Shown here: piece after piece, positions 24,201 through 34,200 of the stretch
Layout: every line of letters begins with the position of its first letter
How positions within the stretch are numbered: position 1 is the first letter of the stretch
NCBI GenBank assembly: GCA_903813345.2
Contig: CAIIXF020000003.1
Location: 11,052,931 to 11,112,930 of the forward strand
Direction: 5' to 3'
Source: Owenia fusiformis
Lineage: Eukaryota; Annelida; Polychaeta; Sabellida; Oweniidae
DNA: 60,000 bases
The notes under the pieces: generated by a model
Told to the model about the DNA's origin: nothing
Database searches by the model: none
The model's input: only the letters and a program-made list of their open reading frames with translations
Made by a program: the position numbers and the translations under genes

Positions 24201-25483
24201 ATTATGAGCTTTGCGTTGTAATTGGTTGACCAAATAGGCTTAGCACAGTATATACGCATTCAATATTGAATGCTTCACTGAACACACGTTACAAATTTAG
24301 AAAATTCTCATAACGTACTAATGAATAAAATTGTATCAATGTACATGTATACTAGTAAGTTGTAAACTTACTGAGGGAAATGGATTCCTAATATAAATAT
24401 CCCTGCAATTTTGCAGTTAAGTTCAATTTTGAACTGATGTGAAATAATTATATTTCAAACATGAACATGTGAAGCTGCTTTGAGCCCACGTCTGTTCTCT
24501 TTGCGTGTCTGCAACACACTGATTACTTATTAGTCTGTTGCGTGCGCAATGCTTTCTCACGTGATCTCCTTGAATATGTAACATGGTAGAATTTGTATTG
24601 ATATGTCATCTCGATCACCAATGTTGAATAAGTGCTGTTTACGCAATTTCAAATTGTTTGCTTTGGAGCAAGTATTATTTCTTGATGTGTTGCCATAGAA
24701 TGAACTACACACCTATTTACACAATTTCCTTTTTATTAGGGAACGTGTACACATGTATGAATATAATTGAGTACTCAACATGCCTTATTTGGTGAAACAT
24801 CACGAAATCAAATTCAAAAATGTTCAAAACCGTTAATGTTGTGAACATGATATCCACACCACTTGTTTTCGTATAGCACAGTCTGCATAGAGAAAGTGAA
24901 AATTGAATTACATGTAGTTGATAGAGGTTGCTATCTCAATCTGATTGAGGCTCCTCCTGGGTGAGTAAGCTACTCTAAAACAGAAATAACCACCCTATAG
25001 TCTCCAATTTTTTTTGTGGATGGTGTTGAGCCATCTGTGTTTGGCTGATTGCCTGTAACAAATGGCAGGTGGTGATATTTTGCATGTTAATGCCTTGTTT
25101 GTACTTGAGGTGATAATCAATACTGTATTTGAAATGAATTCTGCACTTTCAAGACTTCACTTATTTGTACTTCAATATAATCGATACTGAATTTTCAGGA
25201 GAAGAAACATAATCACAGACACAAAGATGATAAGGCTTCATCTGAATGTAAACAACCATCAAAGACAATGGCAGAACTACGTGCAGAGAGGATCAAACGA
25301 GAGACAGCTGAACGGGAAAAATGTAATAAAATCCGTGCCATAGCCAGAGGCGAAAAGGTTGAGGAAAAGAAAAAGGAACATGTTGAGGTTGATGATAGAA
25401 GGCGGAAGTACAACTCACAATACAATCCAGACTTTGTAAGGGTCAGAAAGCCTACAAAGGATCATGGTCTGAAATATCACTGA
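9290..25483 (+). CDS. LENG1: Leukocyte receptor cluster member 1 homologue, seven exons, complete
   Basis: Exons: 9290-9312, 12016-12115, 13417-13569, 14482-14608, 17619-17685, 18736-18841, 25199-25483. All introns are GT-AG; phases 2,0,0,1,2,0 agree and total 861 nt, 286 residues plus stop (human 264). The short first exon encodes MNILPHK and ends in AG before GTATGTG; joined to exon 2 it rebuilds the family start (human MNILPKKSWHV), followed by [14 protein letters not shown], the Cir_N-type domain. Other matches: [48 protein letters not shown] and the C-terminal [13 protein letters not shown] (human DDRRRRYNSQFNP). The protein is highly charged and Lys/Glu rich with a KKKKKHKKH run, typical of nuclear proteins. 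The molecular role is poorly defined even in human; a link to RNA processing is plausible but not shown here. Intron 6 carries the DIRS element on the opposite strand. Confidence 0.94.
9438..10303. mobile_element. ~865-bp TIR element, copy 1, in LENG1 intron 1
   Basis: The left end (from GTCCTAACCAAACCCGTC) and the right end (to GGTTTGGTTAGGAC) are inverted repeats of about 100 bp, with a conserved core CGTCTGGCCCAG...CTGGGCCAGACG within each arm. The interior is non-coding; frames across 9151-9611 are chance. A second copy in reverse orientation lies at 36424-37283. The left end is only 125 bp downstream of LENG1 exon 1. Confidence 0.8.
10565..10690 (-). repeat. Dispersed repeat with GGAC-type microsatellite (minus orientation)
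   Basis: Contains the complement of the block CTATATCCCTCCGAACTTCG followed by GGATAAT, next to a run of TCCGTCC-type repeats. Related copies lie at about 28060-28140, 31225-31325, 32475-32612 and 35930-36013. Nothing coding is visible in the rest of LENG1 intron 1 (10690-12015). Confidence 0.6.
12203..13090. mobile_element. 888-bp TIR element with 9-bp target-site duplication and AACGTT-rich interior
   Basis: Ends GGGTTTGTGTAAAAAA and TTTTTTACACAAACCC are inverted, with further matches around GGTGACCGGGTA and AACGTTCCTA. Flanks are identical 9-bp copies ATTGAATTC (12194-12202, 13091-13099). The interior has many AACGTT/AACGTC motifs, including three copies of a GACAACGTT..ATTTTAACGTT block. 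No transposase frame is seen. It is in LENG1 intron 2. Confidence 0.85.
13713..14210. mobile_element. Degenerate TIR element ending in CAGGGTGAGCC
   Basis: The right end, read on the minus strand, begins CAGGGTGAGCCAAAAAAAG; the left side carries the matching arm (CAGTCACCCAGCATGGGTTT, CAATGCTCTTTCATTC) but lacks the outermost ~35 bp. Homologous sequence lies at 25803 and 56189. It is in LENG1 intron 3. Confidence 0.55.
14640..15620. repeat. CT-rich minisatellite, about 39-bp units
   Basis: Imperfect units built from CCTCAAAGCCTGCCTCC and CTTCATAGCTTATTTCAG. A related block resumes at about 17455-17575, so the array has been split by ~1.8 kb of other sequence. It lies in LENG1 intron 4; the frames it opens are repeat artefacts. 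Confidence 0.8.
16471..16685. repeat. 118-bp direct duplication
   Basis: Two adjacent copies starting TGACTTTAGATTTGAGATTC, each including CTTTTCAGGGTCAAAAA and AACTTGCTTCAAATTGACC. Related sequence occurs in reverse at about 54550-54690 and weakly at 27400-27470, so this is part of a dispersed family. The rest of LENG1 intron 4 shows no gene. Confidence 0.65.
19687..19800. repeat. DIRS internal complementary region
   Basis: Read in reverse complement, this 114-bp block joins the element's right end directly to its left end, with AATT shared at the join. This is the arrangement thought to guide circle formation during DIRS replication. Confidence 0.9.
20016..21230 (-). CDS. DIRS element tyrosine recombinase, 404 residues, intact
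   Basis: The frame is complete and overlaps the end of the RT/RNase H region. Catalytic residues of the tyrosine recombinase family are all identifiable: Arg in TGQRRQT (234/235), the HxxR pair in KPHSTRSA (His343, Arg346), Trp369 in GWSSS at the His/Trp position, and nucleophile Tyr379 in FAKFYNK. The N-terminal ~190 residues resemble a SAM-like DNA-binding domain ([15 protein letters not shown]). DIRS elements use this enzyme instead of a DDE integrase to insert a circular DNA copy. The first ~70 residues are polar and low-complexity, so the true start may be further in. Confidence 0.9.
   Translation of the reverse strand: MSFQFNHESPAEDRMRGPDSRDHHRSDVDNAAVVAKTSKNVDRPPGDSTKTSNITDITVRSDQGPSTLEQDEFDLLSFIRTSIESQGVSKDTANVILLSWKAASKKQYSVYLRKWVLFCRRRNYDPLHASLSLGLDFLTSLFKDNLSYSAINTARSALSLIMSYDSVTFGSNPLVSRFMKGVYNDRPPLPKYDSTWEVSTVLNYLETLSPNETLTLRDLAIKLVTLLALVTGQRRQTLHSLEVHNCVEEKTCYKLLVSKCLKTSKCGKSLPVLTLPKYGNTRLCVCDALKNYIDRTDTLRGNEKQLFISCQKPFSAISLDTISRWIKCALEKSGVNVQLFKPHSTRSASTSAALRAGSSIDSILNAAGWSSSATFAKFYNKPLHCKNDKSQFGLAVLNSATTCK
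20837..23074 (-). pseudogene. DIRS element reverse transcriptase / RNase H, broken by four frameshifts
   Basis: Homology runs through five overlapping open pieces whose frames alternate (23074-22721, 22809-~22640, ~22640-22061, 22068-21661, 21658-20837), so four small indels are needed: near 22750, 22645, 22065 and 21663. RT signs: [12 protein letters not shown], the FIDDC catalytic box, and the GFIIHPEK / ITFLGF segment. RNase H signs: [11 protein letters not shown] and [15 protein letters not shown]. The C-terminal [18 protein letters not shown] block is typical of DIRS polyproteins. No separate methyltransferase domain was recognised. The enzyme would copy element RNA; as read here it cannot be made full length. 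Confidence 0.85.
22948..24126 (-). CDS. DIRS element Gag-like protein, 392 residues
   Basis: An uninterrupted frame just inside the 5' terminal repeat. The N-terminal third is Ser/Thr/Lys-rich, the middle is acidic and probably helical, and the C-terminal part carries an arginine/glycine block ([17 protein letters not shown]) suited to nucleic-acid binding. No CCHC zinc knuckle is seen. Its position before the RT frame, with an overlap of about 127 nt in another frame, fits the first frame of DIRS elements, which is taken to form the RNA-packaging particle. Function is inferred from position and composition only. Confidence 0.8.
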   Translation of the reverse strand: MMAEAQVSSPKQGKKTPTTLTMDSGSSKSKSTSKSTTSKRSSVTDTPSVSNEDSGLSVKLVHDITQALTVGLGNIKGSMTEAIQDMKSSWDISNQIDYDEDYEQSDNAMDVDSCETSGKTHEGNPETNALSTFMKKIHDKAKLQEEMGPPLNKFMAEMIKELVESKPDEDDMTAKMEEHKTPENVPLLCTTKVNEPIWARVTSEVRSNDIKYQKVQSPLVKGIIASSRALEKVDGLKQSLSKDTDEYDDVLGNIAEMVYENILFCTYANLKLNMRRRELFKNEINQGFKHLCAKSVPITQWLFGDDISRQVKEISEMNKTQLRGVFSNRGRGYRGGYKGRGRGRGANNHFLWQGDKSNTGQRNSYKGNGAKRGKWSKTKSQNKSSQDQAASQ

Positions 25484-25689
25484 CATAATACCAAAGAATT
25501 ATAGGAGCTCCTCACTTCTACTGCTCAAAATTGAATGATTTAATTTAAGTGATTGATGTTTATACCAACAATGGAGTGGAATTATATCCCATTATACTGA
25601 CATACACATGAACATACATGCATCCATGTCTAGCCTTTAAATCAGCAGCCAATCAGAACCATTGTAACATTCACACACCAGAACACCCT

Positions 25690-26217
25690 ACGGTTAAGTT
25701 AGGTGCCGTTGTCACAAATGGCGGACATAACTATCGCTTCAACTCTTTAATCTCTTGGTTCTCATTTCATAGGACCTTATTATTGCTAATACTGTACATG
25801 TACAGGGTGAGCCAAAAAAGGCAACCCAAACATTTATAAATGTTCATAATTCCGCCTTCCAACATGAAATTAACTCATATTTAGCACAGCTAAACCTTGT
25901 TCAATATTCTTTCATTCTATTAAGTTTTATTGGTCTACTTTTTATAGTCTTGATTTTATGGCCATTTTAAAAAAACATGCTCTAAATTCGGAAGAATCAC
26001 TTTTTATCTTTGGAGCCATTTCAAGGATATTGTCCACATTCGATCGATTAAATCTAAGCCTTTATTTTGATGGTAGAATGAATAGAAAGACACTTTGTTT
26101 GATTGTTGTACCAAAAGAATTTAATCTAGGTGCTCTATTAAACATATAGTTAATGAAAATCAAATCGAATACGAACCCGTGGCCGCCATTTGTGACAATG
26201 GTATCTGACTAAACCGT
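25690..26217. mobile_element. ~530-bp inverted-repeat element with nested CAGGGTGAGCC element
   Basis: Left arm ACGGTTAAGTTAGG.. and right arm ..CTGACTAAACCGT are reverse complements, sharing TTGTCACAAATGGCGG. Inside, at 25803, begins CAGGGTGAGCCAAAAAAGG, the same family as 13713-14210 and 56189. Confidence 0.6.
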
Positions 26218-26719
26218 TGTCAGGGATTTCCAGTGTGATTCAAGAATTGAAAGTTACAAAGATTTTCGAAACATAGTTTACAATGATAAACAGATGTTAT
26301 ATATTCACTAATGTGTTTATTGCCCAAGTCTGGATGCTTTCTTGTTTAAAATTCAATAAGTAGTTTACATCTCATTAGGGGGCATAAACAGAAGGAGGAC
26401 GAAATATGTCCAATAAATTCATTGTGATTTGAGAATTGTGATTAGTGAAAATATTTTGCCAATAAGAAAGCTTTCACCAATAAGAAAGCTTGTATTTGCA
26501 AATGCAATTTTGGCTACCAGATAAACCTACCATTTTAAATATGAATAGTACCTGCCACTATTCCATTCATACTAAATGAGTTGGTCATAAAATATTAGGT
26601 TAATCCAGAACTGACAGCCAAAACTTGCATTCGTGAATACAAGCTTAGCATAGTAAAATTACCTGGCCATTATTGAAAGGCTGAATTTGAAAGAGCAATG
26701 AAGCCTTATTATTGTTGGA

Positions 26720-27083
26720 TTTACACTAGAGCCCTAAGACGTCTTGGCCAAAACGTTTAAGCATTAAAACGTTTTACAAATGTAATGTAAATCCAGATTT
26801 TCTCAAGGGCTCCAGGACATATTTTTTTGAAACCGGTGCATTCTTTAGCAGAAAGTATTGAATCGGGAAAGGAATAGCTATGTTGACTGAACCATCCTTC
26901 AACCAGAGTTGAACTGCTTTTTTCATTTTACATGTATGCCTACATATCTCTAAGACGTTTTAGCGAACAGGTGTAAACTCAATCATATTTCGTAAGACGT
27001 CTTGAAAATGGTGGTGTAAACTCAACATGATTTTACTAAAACGTTTCAGCTAAGACGTCTTGAAATGTCGCGAGTAGTGTAAA
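26720..27083. mobile_element. ~365-bp inverted-repeat MITE with AAGACGTCTT motifs
   Basis: The ends carry TTTACACTA and TAGTGTAAA; AAGACGTCTT, itself a 10-bp palindrome, occurs several times together with AAAACGTTT. No target-site duplication was confirmed. Confidence 0.5.
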
Positions 27084-28292
27084 TAGGGCTAATGAAGGAT
27101 GCATCGAAAATAATCATTCATATTTTCACCAGAGGGTTACATGGAATATATGTATATGTCTCTAAATCTTCCAGGGCTGCTATTTGTAGAATGTGCTGTG
27201 ATCTAAAGTTTATCCCATCTTGAGCATCTACTATTTGTAGATAATAAAAGATTTTATATAGTTTATTGATATTTTTATCATCATTGGTACTTCACTTGAA
27301 AGAAAACATATTGTTTTATTAAAAACCACTGTATTTATGGCCAGAAAGTACTCATGGTGAAAGATATGACTGTCTAAAATCAGTTGCCACACTGCACATA
27401 GACCTTTGACTTTGGATTTAGGATTTGACCTTCAATGACCCTATCAAGGTCAAAATTATCTTCAAGTTATAAACATAATAGCCTGTAAGTATCTTTATAG
27501 AACCTAGAAGGTAACATGTAGTTTTTATTTTGTCAAACTCCACATAAATAAATTAAATTAATTGCATTAAATTCATAAAATTGTATTTGTACATGCACAT
27601 GAAAGTAGTTCTTACAGCATTAACAAATCAATTATATATTTATAATCATATATCATATATTGTATATAAATATATGGCTCACATGATGGATTTTCTATAT
27701 AAGATGCAGCCATTTTTAAGCATTTTTAAACGTTTAAGGCTGAAAAGTCATACTGTACTCCTATTAATTTTCACATGCTACTATATTTCACACTTTTCAC
27801 GATTCTTGGAACATACTTCATTCATCTGGAACATTACTCAACTTAGCCAACTGAAGAAATCTTTTTCATATTTGTTGGAAAGAAGTAAATGATAAGTAAA
27901 TGTATACAAAATGACCAGAATACCCTTTGATTTTGAGATTTCTCTGAAGTACAACTTTATTATACTCAATGGAAATGAACTTTAGAGTATATTATAAATA
28001 TAGAATCATATTTTTGATTTGAGCCATATTTAATGAAAAATGGCTGCCACTAGTATTTGAGTTATGCTGTGGATGAACAGATGGACTGACCAAATGATGG
28101 AGGGCTCTACTATATCTTTATTGAACTCTGTTGGGATAATCATCTGTAAATCGGTTGGTATTTGAAAAAATTAAGATACTTTGTCCATTTGTGAACTTCC
28201 TTTTTCGAAATACTGAATAAATTGATGATTTTTTAACCCAGTTCAGAAAGACCCCTGGAGACACCTAAAATTTCCATTTCACATTTCAAATC

Positions 28293-31200
28293 CTAACTAT
28301 CAGCAGAACGAAGTATTTCCTCAGAGGCTTGTAGTAAATTTTCTGTGCCTTGCAATACAGGATCAGATTCATGTGTGTGATAATCTGCAATCTGTTCCGC
28401 TGTTACATAGGCTTGAGAACCACTAGCATCTGTTAGAACTATATGAGCTGGACTGTTTGTATCAGAGGTCATGGTCTGAACCGCATGTTCCTCCCCTTGA
28501 GAATGCAGGGTCAGATACTGGCCATTCTGGTCCACAGTAGTGATTAGAATTTGTGCCCCAGGAGGAACATCAACATGTTGGATAGCATTAGCATCAATTG
28601 TCCCATCTCCAAATTGGACATCTGAGAGTTGAGTCGAATAAATCACATCCTCATTTGATTCCATGATCTTACACTCAACTTCAATAGTCTCAGGGGAATC
28701 AGTTTTTTCTGTAACATCAACGTGCACTTGCTCATCATTCAGGTCCTCTTGAGGCTCAGTAGTTTCATCAGATTTATTCTCTTCAGGAGCTGGTTCCTGA
28801 GGATCAACAATTGGGTGTTTACGAGGTCGACCACGTCTCCTTGGCACTCCTCCTAATAGTTTAGCATTTTTGAGAGTTTCAGCAGACACTGTGATTACCC
28901 TTGTCCTGGGACGTCCTACACGCCGACCTGACCTTTTGCTTTTCATAATTTTCACAGGTTCTTCTTCCTCAAAATCTTGAGCTTTACATTTATGATACTG
29001 GTATAGTTTTTCTCGGAAGAATCCTTTCCCACATTCCTTACATTTAAACCTATACTCTTTAGTATGTTGAAGTTCATGTTCCTCAAGGTGAGGTTTCCTG
29101 GTAAATCTCTTGTTGCAAGTCTTACACTTGAATGGTTTCAGTCCACTGTGTGATATAATATGTGCCTTCAGTTTGTCTGGCCTGTTGAACTCCTTCATAC
29201 AGCCTGAAACACAAATGGGGCAAAACACTGTAATAGCAATGTTTAACTAGAAAAACAGCTTCTGGAGTTAAGTTTGTGTATGGAGTGATTGTTGTACAAA
29301 GATAGAAGGAAGCAGACCATCTCAGTGTTATTCAGAGCTTTTTGGAGAGTCAGTCTTGGTAAGTATTACTTTTAATTTAGCTATGTAAGCAGTTGTTGAC
29401 TTTGTCAAATATGTTATTATGATTTATGAAGTTATTAAACTAATACAGTGTTGCTGACTTGTGAGGGATAACACTACAATGAACCAAAATAAAGTAATCC
29501 ATTTCCCATGTAGGTAGCACAATAAACTCCCAGCCTCTATTTCTGCATATTTCTGAATAGCCACTAACCTGTATGATTTCTGAATGGACACTTAAACCTC
29601 TTGTTGTTGTCATGTATGAGCATGTGGCGCTTCAACTTGTCTTTACGATTGAAAGAAGATGTGCATCCTTGCACCTCACATTTGAATGGTTTCTCACCAG
29701 TGTGGATTAACAAATGCATCTTCAAATAATGTTCAGTCTTGAAAAGCTTCTTGCATGTAGGACATTTGTGATCACCTGAAGACAAGATAAGGTAAAGTAA
29801 AAATATCCAGTTTCTGTTTGACATATAACACATTCTCTGAAAATCATATTTTGTTCAATATGACTTGCTTCTCAATGAAGTAACCATTATCTAGCTTTTA
29901 TTTTGAAACAAAAAATGATTAGAATCAATGTAGTCATTAATGGCTTCCCCAAGGGTCAATTGCAAGGGAGATTTCGAAAAATTTTATATTTTTATGTTAT
30001 ACTAAGTTAAACATGCACATCCTAAAATGATGTCATAAAACTAAGTTAAACATGCACATCCTAAAATGATGTCATAAAACTAAGTTAAACATGCACATCC
30101 TAAAATGATGTCATAAAACTAAGTTAAACATGCACATCCTAAAATGATGTCATTAAACTAAGTTAAACATGCACATCCTAAAATGATGTCATTAAACTAA
30201 GTTAAATAAGCTGTAGTTTTAATAACTGAGCAGTCACATTTTACACATACCAGGTCTTGACTAGCAAGACTTATTTTTCCCTTAATACACTGTAATAACT
30301 CAGTGACTACACTGGTAGCAATAATGACCTTAAGGAAATCAATTGATGGGTAGCTTACTTTGTCCATGTGTCAATAGATGTCTCCTCAGGTACCTCTCAC
30401 AGGTGAACTGTTTCTGACAGTGGGGGCATGCATATTTGTGGTTGGTTGTGTTGATGTGGTGCTCCAGGGCCTCTGGAGTGGCATACTTATTCTGACATTT
30501 AATGCATTTGAAGTATCTAGAATAAGAAGACGTTAATAAGAGGACATTAATGCACAGGAAACAATCAGACAAGGACACAAACATATACAACATGTCATTT
30601 CATTCTGAATGCCCAACACTAAGCAGTTGAAGAGACAAAGTTTTAGGACAAAATGGCCACCAAAGGATTTATTCAGCATGCTCAAAAGCATATCAGTTGA
30701 AGACGTTCACATCAAGAACCACCCCTGGAAGTTACAAAATGATCCATCAAATCGTTTGGCTGGAACCATGTAGACAAAACATTGCAAACCAGTTTGTCTT
30801 AATGATTTGTACAAAATGGCATACTAGAAATTACCCAAAATACTCAAGGACTAATAATATAAGCAGTAACAGACATTTATACCAAGAAACATCTCTAAAA
30901 TTTAAGATTGATCCATGAAAAGTTATAACCGAGATTTTCATACAGAGGATCATCCCTGAAAAACCTGGAAACAAGACTTAACAGTGGCCATTTTGATTTG
31001 AGCAGACATAGCTAGACATAAAACAAAAACACAGATTGAAATCCTGTGCTAAGGCCATGGCAAAGGGCTGATGTGAAAAAGTCAGTCAACCCCCGTTGAG
31101 ATCGAACCCAAGAACCCTGGTTTTCTGGGCGAGTGCTCTATCACTGAGCTGTAGGACTGATATATTGAAAGTTCGTCCTTGAGCTATACTTGTAAGACAC

Positions 31201-34200
31201 GAGCCTCTAAAATTTGAACCAAATCTGGTGATAGGTTTTTGATTTATTACTCAGACAGGCAAAGAGATAGATGAATGGGAGGATGGATTCTCTATATTCC
31301 TACTCGAACTTCGTTGAGCAGAATGATATGTAACATGTGATTGTGAAAAGCGTGTACTATTAAACATTTTAAGTTAGTTGTACAATTTTGAGGACATGAG
31401 GGTTAATTTAACTAGATAATGGCAACTCCGCGGAGTAGCAAATCCCAACGAACAAAATATCAATTACCGAATTCCAATCAATTATACTCATTACTTCGGT
31501 TAAAATTGAAAAATTTAGATTTTAGAATTGCGAATTCCTGCAAAGCAGCCATTTTGAATTTTCTGAGGTACAAATCTGAAAAATAATACAGTGTATTGTG
31601 ATCTTCTCCAAAATTCCTTCAATTTGAGTAATATATAGCCATCCGTTGAAGGGATCGAAAAGTTATTGCGAAATCGTACATTAGACGGCCATTTTGAATT
31701 TTACAAGGCTCGAATCAGAAAAAAGATACAATATTTGCAATCTACTCTTAATTGCCTTTCATTTGAGTATAATAAAGCTATACTTCAGAAAGATCTAAAA
31801 ATTTCTGTTTTCCTGACCCCCATACACGGGCCCCTGGGGGTCAGGATGAAAAACATGGAATATATGTGAAAAACATAGATGTTGCGAATACAATACCAAA
31901 ATTTCAAACAATAATATTAATTACTTTGGTTTAGAAAGAAAAATTTATGATTTTTGCGAAAAAGTCCCGTCATTTTTAAAGCTGTGGCCATCTTGAAAAA
32001 ATCCATTTTGAATTTTCTGAGGTACAAATCTGACAAATAATACCATAATTGTGATCTACTCTAAAATTCCTTCAATTTGAGTATTATACAGCCATACTTT
32101 GAAGGGATCGAAAAATTATTGCGAAATCGTACATTAGACGGCCATTTTGAATTTTACGAGGCTCGAATCAGAAAAAAGATAAATATTTGCAATCTACTCT
32201 TAATTGCCTTTCATTTGAGTATAATAAAGCTATACTTCAGAAAGATCTAAAAATTAGCGAAAATTTTTGTTTTCCTGACCCCCATACACCGCCCCTGGGG
32301 GTCAGGATGAAAAACACGGAATATATGTGAAATAGATAGATGTTGCAAATATACTACCAAATTTTCAAACAATAATATTAATCACTTTGGTTTAGAATGA
32401 AAAATTTATGATTTTTACGAAAAAGTCCCGTCATTTTTAAAGCGGCGGCCATCTTGAAAAATATGAAGAAAATCCGTCAACTAATATTTGAGTTATCTTC
32501 CGGACGGACGGACGGACTGACTGACTGACGGACTGACAGACTGACGGACTGACGGACGGACGGAGGGCTTCACTATATCCCTACCGAACTTCGTTCGTTG
32601 GGATAATTAGCTTCGAGCTTCTTTAGTTCCTTTATTATCACAGAGTTTCGCAAATTACATTAACTTACTTGGGTACAGGTTTCGGCCCTTGATTGGGATA
32701 GAGGCTGTGTGAATACTGGTGAACCCCTAGTTCATAGAGAGATGGAAAGACTTTGCTGCACATGTGACATCTATATTCCATATGATCCTCGTGCATCTTG
32801 GTGTGCTCCAGAAATGAGTCCAAATCTTGAAATGTCTCTCCACATGATTTAAGGATACATTTATAAACCTGGAAGAGACCAAAAAAAATTCCAAACAAAT
32901 CTTTATTAAAGTTGGAGTCACAAGTCAAAAGTCACAGCTTTTAATAATATTAAACATTGGTATAAAATTGATTAAGGCATGTTTTTAATAGCAAAGATAG
33001 TGTGACTCTATCTCCCCGCCCCCATAGAGGAGCATTGGAGCTGGTTAAAGTTACTATTTTGTCATAACTTCATAAATCTCTATTGCCTAACCAGTGAAGG
33101 GTTAAAGGTCCATTTACCAATTCATTATCAGGAATCCTGACAAAATCTACACAATATCAAGGTCATCTAAAGTCAGGATCATTTTCAGAGTTCAAGGTAA
33201 TACAAAGAGTCAAGGTCAAATTTTTTTTTGATATTTTAATGTCCAAGGTCTAGAAGGTCCTATGTCAAGGTCATATAATATAAAGTATAACAACATCATT
33301 AACTTTTTTGTAAAATATTTTATGAGAACAGTCAATTGTGATAAAGAATTGACAACCCAATCAACCAAGAACTGACATTACCTGGAACCAGGTCATCTTG
33401 CAAATAATAAATTTATCAATATCAACTCTATTTCAATTGGTTGCAATGTTAATGCATGCCTAGTGTAGGCTAGATTTATGTGAAATATCTTTCAATCTAA
33501 CTGAGGTTCATTCCTTTCTTCCATTTTCCTGAATGATGATCTTACCTGTTCTGATTTATGGACAACCATGTGAGTCTTGAGCTGGAAGTATGTCTTGAAT
33601 TTGGCAGGGCAGTATTGACAGAGATAGTCATTGTCAATCATGATCTCCAATGTTTCCTCACTAGATATCACTGATGTCTGGAAAACAAATATGTCAAGTG
33701 AATCTTACAAATCTTTTTTGGATATCAACACTTATTATATGTAATCAAAAGACATGACCTGAACTAGGAGCTATCTCAAAATTTATGAGAATCAATCTTT
33801 GATTTTTCCAATGCATTAAATTGTTCCATGTGCACTTTTCTCCCATGGTGATGTTTTTCAATAAAAGATGCCACAAGTTTTTCAAGAAATCTTTATAGAA
33901 ATCTTATATTATTGCCGAAATGTGATATTTCAACCACTGTAAGTGGTGGCCATTATGAAATTTGATAGATATTTACAACCATATTGGTTACCTAAAAGCT
34001 AAACTAGAGTAAAATTTCAAGGGAATCAACTTGAACATTAATGGCCAAAAATTGATTTTCAACAGTAAATAAGTGTTCGCCATGTTAAATTTCTACAGTG
34101 CAGGATATTTCACTCAAACTTCTAAATGTAATTTAGGCACCTATTCAATCTCAGGTAAAATAATAAAATACTTTTAAACTTGGTTAAAAGTGCCAAAGTG

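Larger units (their letters stand above)
19385..24593 (-). mobile_element. DIRS1-like tyrosine-recombinase retrotransposon
   Basis: Coding is on the minus strand in the order gag, RT/RNase H, tyrosine recombinase. Inverted terminal repeats: left about 19430-19505 and right about 24518-24593, sharing AGAAAGCATTGCGCACGCAA. An internal complementary region (19687-19800) near the 3' end matches both outer ends in reverse: 19687-19765 pairs with 19386-19464 (79 nt, perfect by eye) and 19763-19800 with 24556-24593. Both termini end in AATT, the overlap expected at the circle junction. There is no target-site duplication, as usual for DIRS elements. It is inserted antisense in LENG1 intron 6. Confidence 0.93.
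18872..24890. mobile_element. Outer long-inverted-repeat element interrupted by the DIRS retrotransposon
   Basis: The left arm (18872 to about 19175) is the reverse complement of the right arm (about 24594-24890), starting CTATGCAGACT and ending AGTCTGCATAG; the match includes ATTGGTGATCGAGATGAC. Without the 5.2-kb insertion the element would be about 0.8 kb. A hairpin at 19249-19311 (arms around CAAGCGGTGCGGATA) lies in its loop and resembles the outer ends. The left end is 30 bp from the LENG1 exon 6 donor. Confidence 0.75.
25484..28292. other. Intergenic region between the 3' ends of LENG1 and ZNF341
   Basis: No gene is seen. It holds two inverted-repeat elements (25690-26217, 26720-27083), AT-rich filler with a TATATA-rich stretch near 27630-27680, and a dispersed repeat near 28060-28140. 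A minus-strand AATAAA (plus TTTATT, 28123-28128) lies about 165 nt past the ZNF341 stop, but inside that repeat. Confidence 0.6.

Noticed and set aside
29990-30205. CRISPR-like regular repeats
   Set aside because: The 39-bp repeats are head-to-tail without unique spacers and sit in an animal intron.
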